Shown here in pieces: positions 18,438-26,696 of a DNA stretch of 61,512 nt. The notes beneath the pieces are model-generated. The model was given only the letters and a program-made list of their open reading frames with translations. It was not told the DNA's origin and did no database searches. The translations under genes were made by a program, and so were the position numbers. The stretch comes from Bacillota bacterium (GTDB taxonomy: Bacteria > Bacillota > UBA4882 > UBA8346): NCBI GenBank assembly GCA_023429995.1, contig JAEZCE010000075.1:1-61512 (forward strand), in the 5' to 3' direction. Numbering within the stretch: position 1 is the stretch's first letter; each line of letters begins with the position of its first letter.

Positions 18438-18944
18438 TTACCAACCAAAGCCCAGATCAAAAAAGGCCATGGTCCCATTGTCATCATCAAAAAAGTATTT
18501 TTTAGCGCCCAAATCAAGAGCAAACCCGGAACCAAAGACTTTTTTATAGCCTAAGGAAACGGCATAACCATCCACATAAGAATTATTCTCGAATTCAAGC
18601 CCCAAAAAGCTGCCTGTCATTTTGAACCGGTTTGCCTCCGCTCCGATATAAACGCCTTGTAGCGAATTGCTCAGCGGATAATAGCTTAAGCCCAGCGAAT
18701 AAATGGTAAACTTGTCATTGTCCCCGGAACTGAATATATTTGGGAGAAAACTATAATTGACCACCAAATCCAGTTGATTGACAAGACATCGTTCATATTC
18801 CACAGAAATAAAAGGCTTAACACCAAATGTGAGACAATTTTCCGGGTAAACCGTTTCTGCCGCATCCATTGCATAAACAACAAAATCAACACCAAGTAAT
18901 GCCGCAATGGTCACTAAAACCATCATCAATATTTTTTTAACCAT
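18438..18944 (-). CDS. Small outer-membrane beta-barrel-like protein
   Basis: 168 residues from ATG 18944, which has GAGGTGGG upstream on the minus strand. A signal peptide (KKILMMVLVTIAALLGVDF) is followed by alternating amphipathic strands rich in Tyr and Phe, e.g. TIYSLGLSYYPLSNSLQG, and the chain ends in FFDLGFGW with a terminal aromatic residue, the usual Bam recognition signal. It is the only minus-strand gene in the first 30 kb. Probable small OmpA/OmpW-like barrel; specific function unknown. It supports a diderm envelope. Confidence 0.7.
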   Translation of the reverse strand: MVKKILMMVLVTIAALLGVDFVVYAMDAAETVYPENCLTFGVKPFISVEYERCLVNQLDLVVNYSFLPNIFSSGDNDKFTIYSLGLSYYPLSNSLQGVYIGAEANRFKMTGSFLGLEFENNSYVDGYAVSLGYKKVFGSGFALDLGAKKYFFDDDNGTMAFFDLGFGW

Positions 18945-19036
18945 GAATACCCACCTCTGTTTAATCATTTCTTCTATTCGCTAAATTGCTTATTTAATAA
19001 TTATTTCGACAAAAATATCTCGTCTCTTCTTGTGCA

Positions 19037-19058
19037 AAGGGTGAACTTTATCACCCTT
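19037..19058. promoter_or_regulatory. GGGTGA-N6-TCACCC palindrome upstream of barrel gene
   Basis: AAGGGTGA-ACTTTA-TCACCCTT is a perfect 8-bp inverted repeat with a 6-base centre. The same GGGTGA-N6-TCACCC core occurs in the three dispersed repeats. Lying 93 bases upstream of the minus-strand start, it could be an operator. No consensus of a known regulator is recognised. Confidence 0.5.
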
Positions 19059-19201
19059 CCGGAATATTTTGTTCATCCTGAAACAAAAGTAATAATCTTG
19101 AAAAAGTATAATATCGTAACGGATATGTCACCTCATCTGGGAATATGGCATATTTTCATTTCAAGTCTTGGCCGATTTGGTGAGGGTGGAATGGGGAAAT
19201 A

Positions 19202-19256
19202 GGGGTGAAATAAATCACCCCAAGATGTTATAGGACTCCGTGAAAAGTGTAGCGAA
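19202..19256 (+). repeat. Dispersed hairpin repeat, copy 3
   Basis: GGGGTGA-AATAAA-TCACCCC, then GATGTTATAGGACTCCGTGA and GTGTAGCGAA. Nearly identical to copy 1. Directly after its end begins a duplicated gene fragment. Confidence 0.8.
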
Positions 19257-19257
19257 A

Positions 19258-19315
19258 TTATTGACGGGAATAAATTGCCTGATATTGTGGGTTGGAGATA
19301 TTACTGAAATGTTTG
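19258..19315 (+). repeat. Duplicated fragment of the gene at 15255-15575
   Basis: TTATTGACGGGAATAAATTG, GCCTGATATTGT, GTTGG and ACTGAAATGTTT match 15480-15540 with few mismatches and small gaps. It encodes part of the helix IDGDKLPDIV. It abuts repeat copy 3, marking a recombination joint. Confidence 0.7.
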
Positions 19316-19339
19316 GATAGCTTCAAGGAGGCCGCTTGT

Positions 19340-19732
19340 ATGAAGACAGCAGAGAGTATTTGGTTTGATACACGTTATGAGAATTATGATCAGATAAGGG
19401 AACAACTAAAGAATAATGAAATTGCTCCCGACTGTATAAAAAGGGGGATGCCATTACTGTGTTTGATAGCCGAGACGATGGAAGTCGATATTGCCAAAAG
19501 TTTATTGGATCGGGGAACGGATGTTGATATAAGAGATTCATACGGAAATACTCCGGTAATGAAAGCCCTTGCCGAGTATGACCGGAATGATTTCGAAGAT
19601 GACGCCATGGTAAAATTACTTTTTGAATACGGGGCAAGTAAAGATGCTGTCAATCAATATGGTGTGGGTGTTCAAAAAATGTTGGCAATGGTTCGGAAAT
19701 ATTCTGGTAAAACACGGTCTTGGCTTGAATAA
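19340..19732 (+). CDS. Ankyrin-repeat protein
   Basis: 130 residues from ATG 19340 with AAGGAGG 8 bases upstream. Three ankyrin-like units: MPLLCLIAETMEVDIAKSLL, DRGTDVDIRDSYGNTPVMKAL, and VKLLFEYGASKDAVNQYG. Soluble. Upstream lies repeat copy 3 and the duplicated fragment. Probably an immunity or partner-binding protein; no toxin nearby. Confidence 0.75.
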   Translation: MKTAESIWFDTRYENYDQIREQLKNNEIAPDCIKRGMPLLCLIAETMEVDIAKSLLDRGTDVDIRDSYGNTPVMKALAEYDRNDFEDDAMVKLLFEYGASKDAVNQYGVGVQKMLAMVRKYSGKTRSWLE

Positions 19733-19773
19733 CCATCATGAGTTCAGGACTGTGCTGCTAAAGGGGTGGGGTT

Positions 19774-20604
19774 ATGTCCAGGAACGAAATATTGGAGAAA
19801 TTCATTGTTGGGAAGCTGATTGCTCCGAATGTAGCCGATGCTTTGAAAAATAATCCCGATTTTGGTGATTTATTAATATATTTCAGCAGTAAAACCAAGG
19901 CCCATTGTCTGATGGACGGTTTTGGTTATGAAATGGTATTCGATGAAAAAGCGAAAGTAATCGAGCGTTACAAGACGAGTGAGGATTTATTTTTTAAACA
20001 TGCAAAGAATTATCAGTCGGATAATTTTCAGCCGGAACAGGAGGTCCTGCTGAAAATTCCCAAGCTGCTGTCGGAATATCAAAAGCCTCTGGAATGGCTG
20101 GGAAGTCTTGAATCGTTATCCGATATGGAGCTTGGAAGCCTGCTGGTTGCAATAGGTGAAATGCTATTGGAGGATACGAAGCAATATCATGCACAGGATG
20201 GTTCACCCGAAGCTGAAGAATTAGCGGACGGCAGTTCTTGGGTGGAGGTTACGGAAAGAACTCTTCAAACCTGCAAAGGTTTTGTACAGGGAGCAGGTAT
20301 TACAATTGATGAACTGTACCCTCTTTTGGACAGTGCAGATGGTTCAGATATTGTTGAGATTACCTTGGAGATAAAGAATCCTGAGGTCCTTTTATTTTTG
20401 GGTCATATTATCAGTATTGCCTGCTACATACTTACACTCGCTTTTTATAAGAAGGTTGGCCCGGGTTGTTCATTGCCGGAATTCCTTGATCGCTTTCAGG
20501 GGGAAAATATGTCGGAGATGTTTATCCTATGTATGCTTAATTTGGCGCAGGATGAATTAATCAATAAAGAAAAACTGGATCAAATGCTTATCTATATAGG
20601 GTGA
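19774..20604 (+). CDS. Hypothetical protein, 276 aa
   Basis: AAAGGGGTGGGG precedes ATG 19774. Mostly helical soluble protein with a hydrophobic stretch (LLFLGHIISIACYILTLAF) near residue 210 that may be one membrane helix or a buried core. Not recognised. The last codons end in GGGTGAAATAAT, like the start of the hairpin repeat, so the C-terminus may be recombinant. Confidence 0.6.
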   Translation: MSRNEILEKFIVGKLIAPNVADALKNNPDFGDLLIYFSSKTKAHCLMDGFGYEMVFDEKAKVIERYKTSEDLFFKHAKNYQSDNFQPEQEVLLKIPKLLSEYQKPLEWLGSLESLSDMELGSLLVAIGEMLLEDTKQYHAQDGSPEAEELADGSSWVEVTERTLQTCKGFVQGAGITIDELYPLLDSADGSDIVEITLEIKNPEVLLFLGHIISIACYILTLAFYKKVGPGCSLPEFLDRFQGENMSEMFILCMLNLAQDELINKEKLDQMLIYIG

Positions 20605-20643
20605 AATAATTTTGCTTCCATAGATTCAGGATGTCTAAAAGCA

Positions 20644-20728
20644 ACTCACCCCCTTAGTCCCCCTCTCTTTTCGAAGAGAGGGGGGCTCAAGAGTGACAAT
20701 AAAGCAAAATAGATCTCAGGGGGTGAGT
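20644..20728. repeat. Nested palindromic intergenic element
   Basis: Outer arms ACTCACCCCCT (20644-20654) and AGGGGGTGAGT (20718-20728) are perfect inverted repeats. Inside lies CCCCCTCTCTT-TTCG-AAGAGAGGGGG, an 11-bp perfect stem on a UUCG-type tetraloop. The element resembles a small non-autonomous palindromic repeat. The hairpin at 84-104 may be a relative. Confidence 0.65.
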
Positions 20729-20739
20729 CGCAGTTAGGC

Positions 20740-20916
20740 ATAGATTTTTGGGATGTATCCAATTCTATCAATGAACATCAACCAGACGAAAAAGAATTGG
20801 AATTATTGAAAAAATTAAACTGGTTTGAAAAACAATCGTGGGGAGACGATGGAAGGTATGGTTGTTTTTTAAGAGAAGCGGGAGATTTTCCGCCAGGGAT
20901 TTATTTTTATGGGTAG
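20740..20916 (+). pseudogene. C-terminal gene remnant
   Basis: Open frame without start, immediately after the palindromic element. It reads NEHQPDEKELELLKKLNWFE, then WGDDGRYGCFLREAGDFPP and ends GIYFYG. It looks like a genuine protein C-terminus cut off by the element. Family not recognised. Confidence 0.5.
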
Positions 20917-20953
20917 AATGGATTATATAAGAGATAGATTAAAGTAAGAAATC

Positions 20954-21091
20954 TATCCAAATGCGTTTAGAACTTTTTATGAACCATTGTTAAGCCTGGG
21001 TGGGGCAGAGAGAGTCGCCAACCTGAAAAAAGTGAAGTATCAAGTTCATCTCATCCTTATCGGTGAAGTGCAGGGACTTTTGTCTTGTTGA
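20954..21091 (+). pseudogene. DUF1851/GAD-like C-terminal remnant
   Basis: A 45-codon frame reads FYEPLLSLGGAERVANLKKV and then a VHL-I-I helix. It aligns with SFVPALAMGGAAQVEFIKKA plus VHLDLLFQM of the frameshifted gene at 2909-3476. No start or ribosome site. This is a second, more decayed member of the same family. Confidence 0.55.
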
Positions 21092-21117
21092 AATTTAGCT
21101 TGCCAGAGGGAGAGAAG

Positions 21118-21549
21118 GTGAGTAAAAAATTTGAAGATCAATTTATGGATTTGCAATCGGAACTTATTTCGTTATGTTTAGAAGTCACTGATAAGAAAGT
21201 TGATAAAATATATGCGTATGCCTCAATTGAAGAAAAGAATCAAATGTTTAATGCTTTTTTTGAAGTGGCTGGGGAGATAAAAACGTTAAATCAATTAGGC
21301 ATTGACCATAATCGAATGGTGCAATTCCTGAAATTGGGTACTGAAGATCTAGATAAGATAAAAGCGTTGGGCAAGGAATATGCTATGCCGGTTCCAACAG
21401 AATTAAAATTACATTATGATGTTAAAACCGGCAAGTATAATGCTGATTATCAATATACCGAGGTTTGCTCTTCCAAGACCGGTGTAAGCTCCGGCGAAGT
21501 ATTTATGAATTGGATCAGCAAGAAGAAGCAGGAATCAGGCAAGTCTTAA
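21118..21549 (+). CDS. YezG-like (DUF600) immunity protein
   Basis: 143 residues from GTG 21118, preceded by GAGGGAGAGAAGG. Helix SELISLCLEVTDKKVDKIYA at the start and LKLHYDVKTGKYNADYQYTE near residue 105, then a WISKKK helix, fit the YezG/DUF600 immunity family of polymorphic toxin systems. The leader GAAATTTAGCTTGCCAGAGG is nearly identical to that before the SUKH gene at 13520. No LXG or other toxin gene is adjacent. Confidence 0.65.
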   Translation: MSKKFEDQFMDLQSELISLCLEVTDKKVDKIYAYASIEEKNQMFNAFFEVAGEIKTLNQLGIDHNRMVQFLKLGTEDLDKIKALGKEYAMPVPTELKLHYDVKTGKYNADYQYTEVCSSKTGVSSGEVFMNWISKKKQESGKS

Positions 21550-21643
21550 TTCTCAATCAAGGAAAAGATATCATGAGTTCTGCAATCTTTGAGAAGACAT
21601 CAATTTATATCAGCTTCAGAGATGATATTGCAATGATTTCAGT

Positions 21644-21977
21644 GTGAAATTGCGGGAACCTGTTGAATTTCGCGACCTCATACAAATCGTCAAAGCACAA
21701 TCGGATAAGAATGTATCGTATTGCATCTATGCCGCTTTCGATGACTCCGCTATTTAACATTGCATACCATGTGCATCCCGAGATCACCGGCGATGACAGG
21801 GAAATCTATCCGGAATTTGTCGTGAAACATGGATTATCCTTGCTTTTCAGAGAGGAACTGGTTCAAGATGTGATCCATAACGTATTGCATCAAAAACCGT
21901 CCGCCACGGATCAAGAAATTCTTGAAGCCATTATATTTTATGACACTAATGACACTTTTATGGATTTCAATCCTTAA
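21644..21977 (+). pseudogene. Immunity-like protein (DUF7716-like?), frameshifted
   Basis: Frame one from GTG 21644 reads KLREPVEFRDLIQIVKAQSD and stops at 21755. Frame two continues HVHPEITGDDREIYPEFVVK, then EELVQDVIHNVLHQKP to 21977. Joined near 21740-21757 they make about 110 residues, similar to DUF7716-type proteins as I remember them. A start at ATG 21663 in frame two alone would give a foreign N-terminus. Confidence 0.5.
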
Positions 21978-22006
21978 GCTTAAACAGATTTTTGGAGGAG
22001 GAACAA

Positions 22007-22435
22007 ATGGCGCGCCGAATCGTGTTTCAAACACCCCAGTGCCTGGAAATTGAGAATCCGGAACTGAATCAATTATTAAAGCACATGATCCACGAGTTTC
22101 CGCGCTATTGGCAGCAAGGGAATGGCCATGGAATACTTGATTTTGATGATGACAACAAAAGGCGGCGATTGCTGATTTTGCCCAACGCTGAACACGGCAT
22201 TTATCTGCAATATATCAAAAAAGATGATCCTAAGGAAACCTGGCTTTCATTATTTAATGCCCGGGAATTGAATCGAACTGCGGAATGCGGCGAGGAACTA
22301 TATGCCTCAATTGGATTGTTCCTGCCGAAAGAACAAGCGTGGCTGGCCATTGAGGAATTTTGTAAAACCGGGGAAAAAACCGATCAGATCAATTGGATAA
22401 GTCCGGGCGCCATTCCTGAAGAGGGAAATTGGTAG
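22007..22435 (+). CDS. Hypothetical immunity-like protein
   Basis: 142 residues from ATG 22007 with GGAGGAGG 6 bases upstream. Features: helix ELNQLLKHMIHEFPRYWQQG, a beta sheet (RRRLLILPNAEHGIYLQYI), TWLSLFNA and a final amphipathic region. It resembles other small alpha/beta immunity proteins in layout but no family is recognised. Confidence 0.65.
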   Translation: MARRIVFQTPQCLEIENPELNQLLKHMIHEFPRYWQQGNGHGILDFDDDNKRRRLLILPNAEHGIYLQYIKKDDPKETWLSLFNARELNRTAECGEELYASIGLFLPKEQAWLAIEEFCKTGEKTDQINWISPGAIPEEGNW

Positions 22436-22473
22436 TTCATCGGATATGAAATTGAGTTAAGAAGTGAGAAAAT

Positions 22474-22794
22474 ATGAATTTTGATGATATTTGTAGAATC
22501 GGGCCAGCTGAAAAGTATAATAAGGAGCTTGAGGCATTTTTATCTGAAACGCCAATTTTACCTTTAGAATTACTTCACAGATTTAACGATGCATATTCAT
22601 ACGATAGTGCAACCACGATACAATGGTTGACCAGAAAACTATCAATTCTAAAATCCAGAATTGAAAAAGGTGAAAGAATTGAAACGGAAGATGGTTATCC
22701 GTTTGATGCTGATCAGTTTATGCAGTGGGTAGAAAATCTGTATCCTGATATTTATCATCAGTTATTTGATAAAACCATTAAACAAGAGTTTTAA
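22474..22794 (+). CDS. Small hypothetical protein
   Basis: 106 residues, AT-rich, all-helical (ELEAFLSETPILPLELLHRF, IQWLTRKLSILKSRIEKG). The leader AAGTGAGAAAAT is a weak ribosome site. Not recognised; same strand as neighbours with a 38-base gap. Confidence 0.55.
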   Translation: MNFDDICRIGPAEKYNKELEAFLSETPILPLELLHRFNDAYSYDSATTIQWLTRKLSILKSRIEKGERIETEDGYPFDADQFMQWVENLYPDIYHQLFDKTIKQEF

Positions 22795-22826
22795 ATAGTT
22801 TGATTTACGGAAAGGCGGGGATTGCT

Positions 22827-22902
22827 ATGGATATATCAAAAATAGCCGGCCTCAAAAAAAAGGCTGCTTGAGGAAATACTGCGGCTGGAGCCGAGTAATT
22901 AG
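22827..22902 (+). pseudogene. Tiny frameshifted remnant
   Basis: ATG 22827 after AAAGGCGGGG starts MDISKIAGLKK and hits a run of eight A residues; one frame stops at once, the other continues LLEEILRLEPSN to TAG 22900. This looks like slippage in the A-run of a small gene, or a remnant. Confidence 0.3.
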
Positions 22903-22936
22903 ACCTCCTTTAAAATAACAGAACGGAGCTGGTTTC

Positions 22937-23872
22937 ATGAGTTACGATTTGTATTTTATTACGAAAAATGATGAATGCAAATTGACTAAAGCGGACTTTA
23001 TAGAGTACTTTGCCAATCGTCCCCGCTATCAAGCCGCAGAAAATCAGACCTGGTATAGCAATGAAGATACCGGAGTCTATTTTAGTTTTGAATACCAGGA
23101 TGAGCGTAGCTCCGATGCGGAGGAATTCGATTATGTTGCTGCGTTCAATATTAATTATAACCGGCCGCATATTTTTGGACTGGAAGCCGAACCGGAAGTG
23201 AAGAGTATCATTGACCATTTCAAGCTAGACATTTCTGATCCCCAGATGAATGGGATGGGCGAGGGGCCATATTCCAGGGCCGGTTTCCTGCAAGGGTGGA
23301 ATGAAGGCAATTCATTTGGGATAACAGCAATGATGAGTCACGATGATATCAATGTCTCAAATCACGATTTATTGACCTTACCTTACGCGGAAATAGAACG
23401 ATATTGGAAATGGAATTTTAATCGCGATAAACTGCAAGAGCAAATGGCAGTGGACGTATTTGTACCACGAATCATGTTTTGCCGGGAACAAAATGAGGTA
23501 AAGTCATTCGTGATATGGCCTGATGCCATACCACTGGTATTACCCAAAGTCGACAAAATCATTCTTTATAAAAACGAATTAGCTCCGCGCCGTTTTTTTT
23601 CCAAGCAACCGGTTGCTTGCTTAGTCGACCATGAAGCTGCGCAAAGCTTTTTTCCGTCACAAGAATTATGTACCGGAGAAGGCCTAAGCTATAGACAGCT
23701 TTTTCATGACCAGCCCCCGCAAAATATCCTTGAATTCTTCGCCAAACAAAAACCCGTTACGATTCAAGGCGTAGCTCCTGATAGCATTCTTGATGCAGAA
23801 TTGGTGGACCAAGCGAAAGAGGCGGCGCTATCAATGAAGACAACAGGTGGTAGCGAGTGTATTTTTTATTAA
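22937..23872 (+). CDS. Conserved hypothetical protein, MSYDLYF type
   Basis: 311 residues starting MSYDLYFITKNDECKLT, a start I recall from uncharacterised bacterial families. GGAGCTGG lies upstream of the ATG. The N-terminal half is alpha/beta with an acidic cluster (FEYQDERSSDAEEFD); the C-terminal half contains VFVPRIMFCREQNEVKSFVI. Soluble. Function unknown; an immunity role is inferred only from place. Confidence 0.65.
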   Translation: MSYDLYFITKNDECKLTKADFIEYFANRPRYQAAENQTWYSNEDTGVYFSFEYQDERSSDAEEFDYVAAFNINYNRPHIFGLEAEPEVKSIIDHFKLDISDPQMNGMGEGPYSRAGFLQGWNEGNSFGITAMMSHDDINVSNHDLLTLPYAEIERYWKWNFNRDKLQEQMAVDVFVPRIMFCREQNEVKSFVIWPDAIPLVLPKVDKIILYKNELAPRRFFSKQPVACLVDHEAAQSFFPSQELCTGEGLSYRQLFHDQPPQNILEFFAKQKPVTIQGVAPDSILDAELVDQAKEAALSMKTTGGSECIFY

Positions 23873-23886
23873 AGAGGGTGGTTCAA

Positions 23887-24471
23887 ATGCTCAAAAATCA
23901 AATTAGTGTTTTAGAAAAGTTATTAAGTATTAAAGTGGCAGAAGATAGGATAGAGGAATACGAGAATTTCAAAAAGATTGAAGGTACAGCGGGCAGTGAA
24001 TTAAGTAGTCTTGAGAAGAAATATGATATCGAGCTACCAGAGGATTTTAAAGAGTTTTACAAATATAAAAACGGAAGTGGATATCATTTTCATATCTTAT
24101 ATCCTAACTGTGGTGGAGAGCATGTAGAACCTTTTTATTTATTTTCGATCGATAAAATAATAAAGGAAAAAGACTGTTGCTACAATGAAGATGAATTAAT
24201 GTCCGACTACTATGATGAAGATGAGATTTCCAAATTAGATAATCGTATAAAGCCTTTTCTTAGAAATAAGAAATGGATACCATTCGCAGCTTTAGCAGGA
24301 GGAAGCTTAAATTTGCTTTTAGATTATGATCCGATAGACAAAGGGAAAAAAAGGCAGATTATTGCATATATACATGATCCTGACTTTGCATATTATGTTG
24401 CTGATGCCTTCACGGAAATGCTTGAAATATCAAATAATAACTTAAGTAAGTGGGATAAGATTGACTACTAG
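23887..24471 (+). CDS. SMI1/KNR4 (SUKH) family protein
   Basis: 194 residues from ATG 23887 with AGAGGGTGG upstream. Canonical SUKH: ELSSLEKKYDIELPEDFKEF followed by YKYKNGSGYHFHILYP, DYYDEDEISKLDNRIKPF, WIPFAALAGGSLNLLLDYDP (the family's central strand pair) and FTEMLEISNNN. Likely immunity protein. It begins 14 bases after the preceding stop. Confidence 0.9.
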   Translation: MLKNQISVLEKLLSIKVAEDRIEEYENFKKIEGTAGSELSSLEKKYDIELPEDFKEFYKYKNGSGYHFHILYPNCGGEHVEPFYLFSIDKIIKEKDCCYNEDELMSDYYDEDEISKLDNRIKPFLRNKKWIPFAALAGGSLNLLLDYDPIDKGKKRQIIAYIHDPDFAYYVADAFTEMLEISNNNLSKWDKIDY

Positions 24472-24539
24472 TTTGACAAATGTCTCCGGGAACAAAAAAT
24501 CGACAGAAATCAGTTCGGGCAATTTGTTCAATATTGACG

Positions 24540-24656
24540 TTGGTTTTACCATTGGATACTTCCGTGCGCAAAACTTTTGCAACCGAGGCGGAAGCTAGTG
24601 ATTATTTCTATTCATTCTTTATCATCTGGAGGATCGTATGCCGGAAAAGAATTTAA
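24540..24656 (+). pseudogene. Imm59-like remnant
   Basis: Two frames joined near 24567 give GFTIGYFRA then KTFATEAEASDYFYSFF. This aligns with the C-terminal half of the intact small protein at 13256-13495 (ESEACDYFYQSLLQW). No N-terminus remains. Confidence 0.5.
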
Positions 24657-24683
24657 GAACCTGGCGGAACAGCTTGAGTATGA

Positions 24684-24884
24684 ATTGATCCGGCAATAAA
24701 GGACAATAAAGAAAAACTATTTGCGGTCAATAATAACAACAAAACTTGCTATCTTGAAATTCTCAATCGAGGCGAGCAATTATTTTATCAAGAGGATGAG
24801 CGGGCTTTCATTTGTGAGATATCTGTAATGGATGAGGTTGTTTTTTCCGGCAGGATCAAAAAATGGGTAGCGGTGCAAAAATAA
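24684..24884 (+). pseudogene. C-terminal gene remnant
   Basis: An open frame without start reads KDNKEKLFAVNNNNKTCYLE, then QEDERAFICEISVMDEVVFS and ends VAVQK. It seems to be the end of a lost small gene. Another frame just upstream reads GKEFKNLAEQLEYELIRQ. From 24885 to 25190 only AT-rich sequence without a credible gene is visible. Confidence 0.4.
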
Positions 24885-25196
24885 CCGTTCAAGAAAAGGA
24901 ATAAATCTGAAAAGTTTTTTATGGACAACTATCAAATATTAATGCGGTTTGCTTGAAATTGAGGCATATTAATTTCAACGATTATCACATAGGAAATAGT
25001 GAAACAAAAAGAATACTAATGATGGATGCTATTGCAAAGAAATCCAAATCAAATTTAATCTGGATAAATTTAAAGATATATGATGTTTTTTGTAGAAAAT
25101 GAGTGAAATTGCTCAATAGTTTAGTTCGTATTTATTTATATACTAGAGTTGAGCTAACGTAAGTGAAATATTTAAACATTTTAAGGAGGAGAAATT

Positions 25197-25688
25197 ATGG
25201 CTTCATCTCGACCTATTGTAAGACAAATTAACTGGTTTGCAATAATACCTCAGTTTATTGTTTTGTTTATATGTATATTTCTTTATTTTCAAATAAAAGC
25301 TGGTGATCCAGTATTATTTGGTGCAGGAACTTATTTATTTTTGTCTTTATTATTACGAAATCTAATTGCCAGATACCATAGAAAAGGAATTAAGTTTTAT
25401 AAGTCTGGCCAATTTGAAAAAGCAATTCAAGAATTCGAGAAAAGTTTTAATTTCTTTACAAAGCAGGAATGGATTGATAAATATAGATCAATAGTTCTTT
25501 TATCTTCAAGCCGTATATCATATCTTGAAATGGCTATGGTTAATATGGCGTTTTGTTACGGGCAATTAGGTGATGGAGAGAAATCGAAAGAATTATATGA
25601 AAAAACCCTCTTAAAATTCCCTGATAGTCAAATGGCAATATCTTCCTTGAAAATGTATGAATCAGCAAAGCATATAAAACAAATTTAG
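25197..25688 (+). CDS. Membrane protein with a TPR-like tail
   Basis: 163 residues after AAGGAGGAG. Two membrane helices (residues about 13-33 and 38-55: WFAIIPQFIVLFICIFLYF and YLFLSLLLR) precede a cytoplasmic TPR pair: GIKFYKSGQFEKAIQEFEKS and VNMAFCYGQLGDGEKSKELY. It is AT-rich. Such two-helix plus TPR proteins occur widely with unknown roles. Confidence 0.75.
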   Translation: MASSRPIVRQINWFAIIPQFIVLFICIFLYFQIKAGDPVLFGAGTYLFLSLLLRNLIARYHRKGIKFYKSGQFEKAIQEFEKSFNFFTKQEWIDKYRSIVLLSSSRISYLEMAMVNMAFCYGQLGDGEKSKELYEKTLLKFPDSQMAISSLKMYESAKHIKQI

Positions 25689-25979
25689 TAATTGGAAGGG
25701 AAATAAAACTTTCATATAACGATTAGGAGTGTTTCCGAGATTGAGCGAGAAAAAGCTCCAAACACCTGAGGCATTTGGAGCAAATAAAGATTAACTTACG
25801 CTAAAAAAATAACTTATGCACTACATAAAAGAAAGCAAATTGGAAAATGCAGATAATGGCAAAACGTTATGGGACATTATCCGGATGGTAATTGGAGAAA
25901 TTGAAAGTAAATGACTGCTCCTAGAACGTTTGAAGGAATCTTTAGCGCGCTTGATGACGAAGATGAGTAAGTTAAGATA

Positions 25980-26185
25980 ATGGACATATATGGCATCAGA
26001 CCACATTTTCATATTATTGGTGATGATTTTAAAGGCTATTGCGGAAGTTTTGCGATAAATAAAAATTAGAACCTGATTAAGGTTGGTGTTGAAGTGACGC
26101 AAATGAACCCGAAATGACGTTTGAAGAATTTATCAGAGATAAAATAAATACATATATAGATGGCCCAGAGTCAGTGATTTTTTAA
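25980..26185 (+). pseudogene. Decayed SUKH-like remnant
   Basis: ATG 25980 starts GIRPHFHIIGDDFKGYCGSF and stops at TAG near 26067; a later piece reads MTFEEFIRDKINTYIDG and stops at 26183. The pair resembles the core sheet and closing helix of an SMI1/KNR4 protein with stops between. The whole stretch 25689-26285 has no intact gene. Confidence 0.35.
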
Positions 26186-26285
26186 GTAAGTATGGTAGTG
26201 GAGACGATATTTATGAATGACCAAAAGGAGAGTTTGCCAAATAACCAAAGATAATTTCTTTGTGCAGAAATTCGGGAGGCCGACC

Positions 26286-26660
26286 ATGAAGTATTTTGAA
26301 GAAGCGAAATTCCTCTGGCAAAATTTTGTCCCCCAAAGCGGGCAGGCTGATACTGTTCAGGGTGAACTGATTCGCGCGGTGGAGAGACTAAGAGATGAAG
26401 CGCAAAGAAACGGCAATATCAATTGGGACAAAGGCCATGAGATCTTTGGCAGGTTTATTGTAACCACGCTTTGCGGATCGGGGATCTTTGACGAACCGAC
26501 TCAAGCGGAAATTAAAAACGATGTCGCCAGAATTCTGGACTATCAAGACCCTTATCTGGAAGATGACCTTTATGATCGCCTGACGGATCGTATTGTCGGG
26601 TGGTATCTCCAGAATAAAACGCCGATCCTTAAATCCCATGACCCTGAACAATTCAGGTAA
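26286..26660 (+). CDS. Conserved hypothetical protein
   Basis: 124 residues from ATG 26286 with GGGAGGCC upstream; an earlier in-frame ATG lacks a site. Highly helical with KFLWQNFVPQSGQADTVQGE, LIRAVERLRDEAQRNGNINW and a DPYLEDDLYDRLTDRIVGWY end, a pattern I have seen in uncharacterised proteins of similar islands. Function unknown. Confidence 0.7.
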   Translation: MKYFEEAKFLWQNFVPQSGQADTVQGELIRAVERLRDEAQRNGNINWDKGHEIFGRFIVTTLCGSGIFDEPTQAEIKNDVARILDYQDPYLEDDLYDRLTDRIVGWYLQNKTPILKSHDPEQFR

Positions 26661-26696
26661 GCCAAAATCGCTCACAAAAGGGAGACGGAAAAGAAA

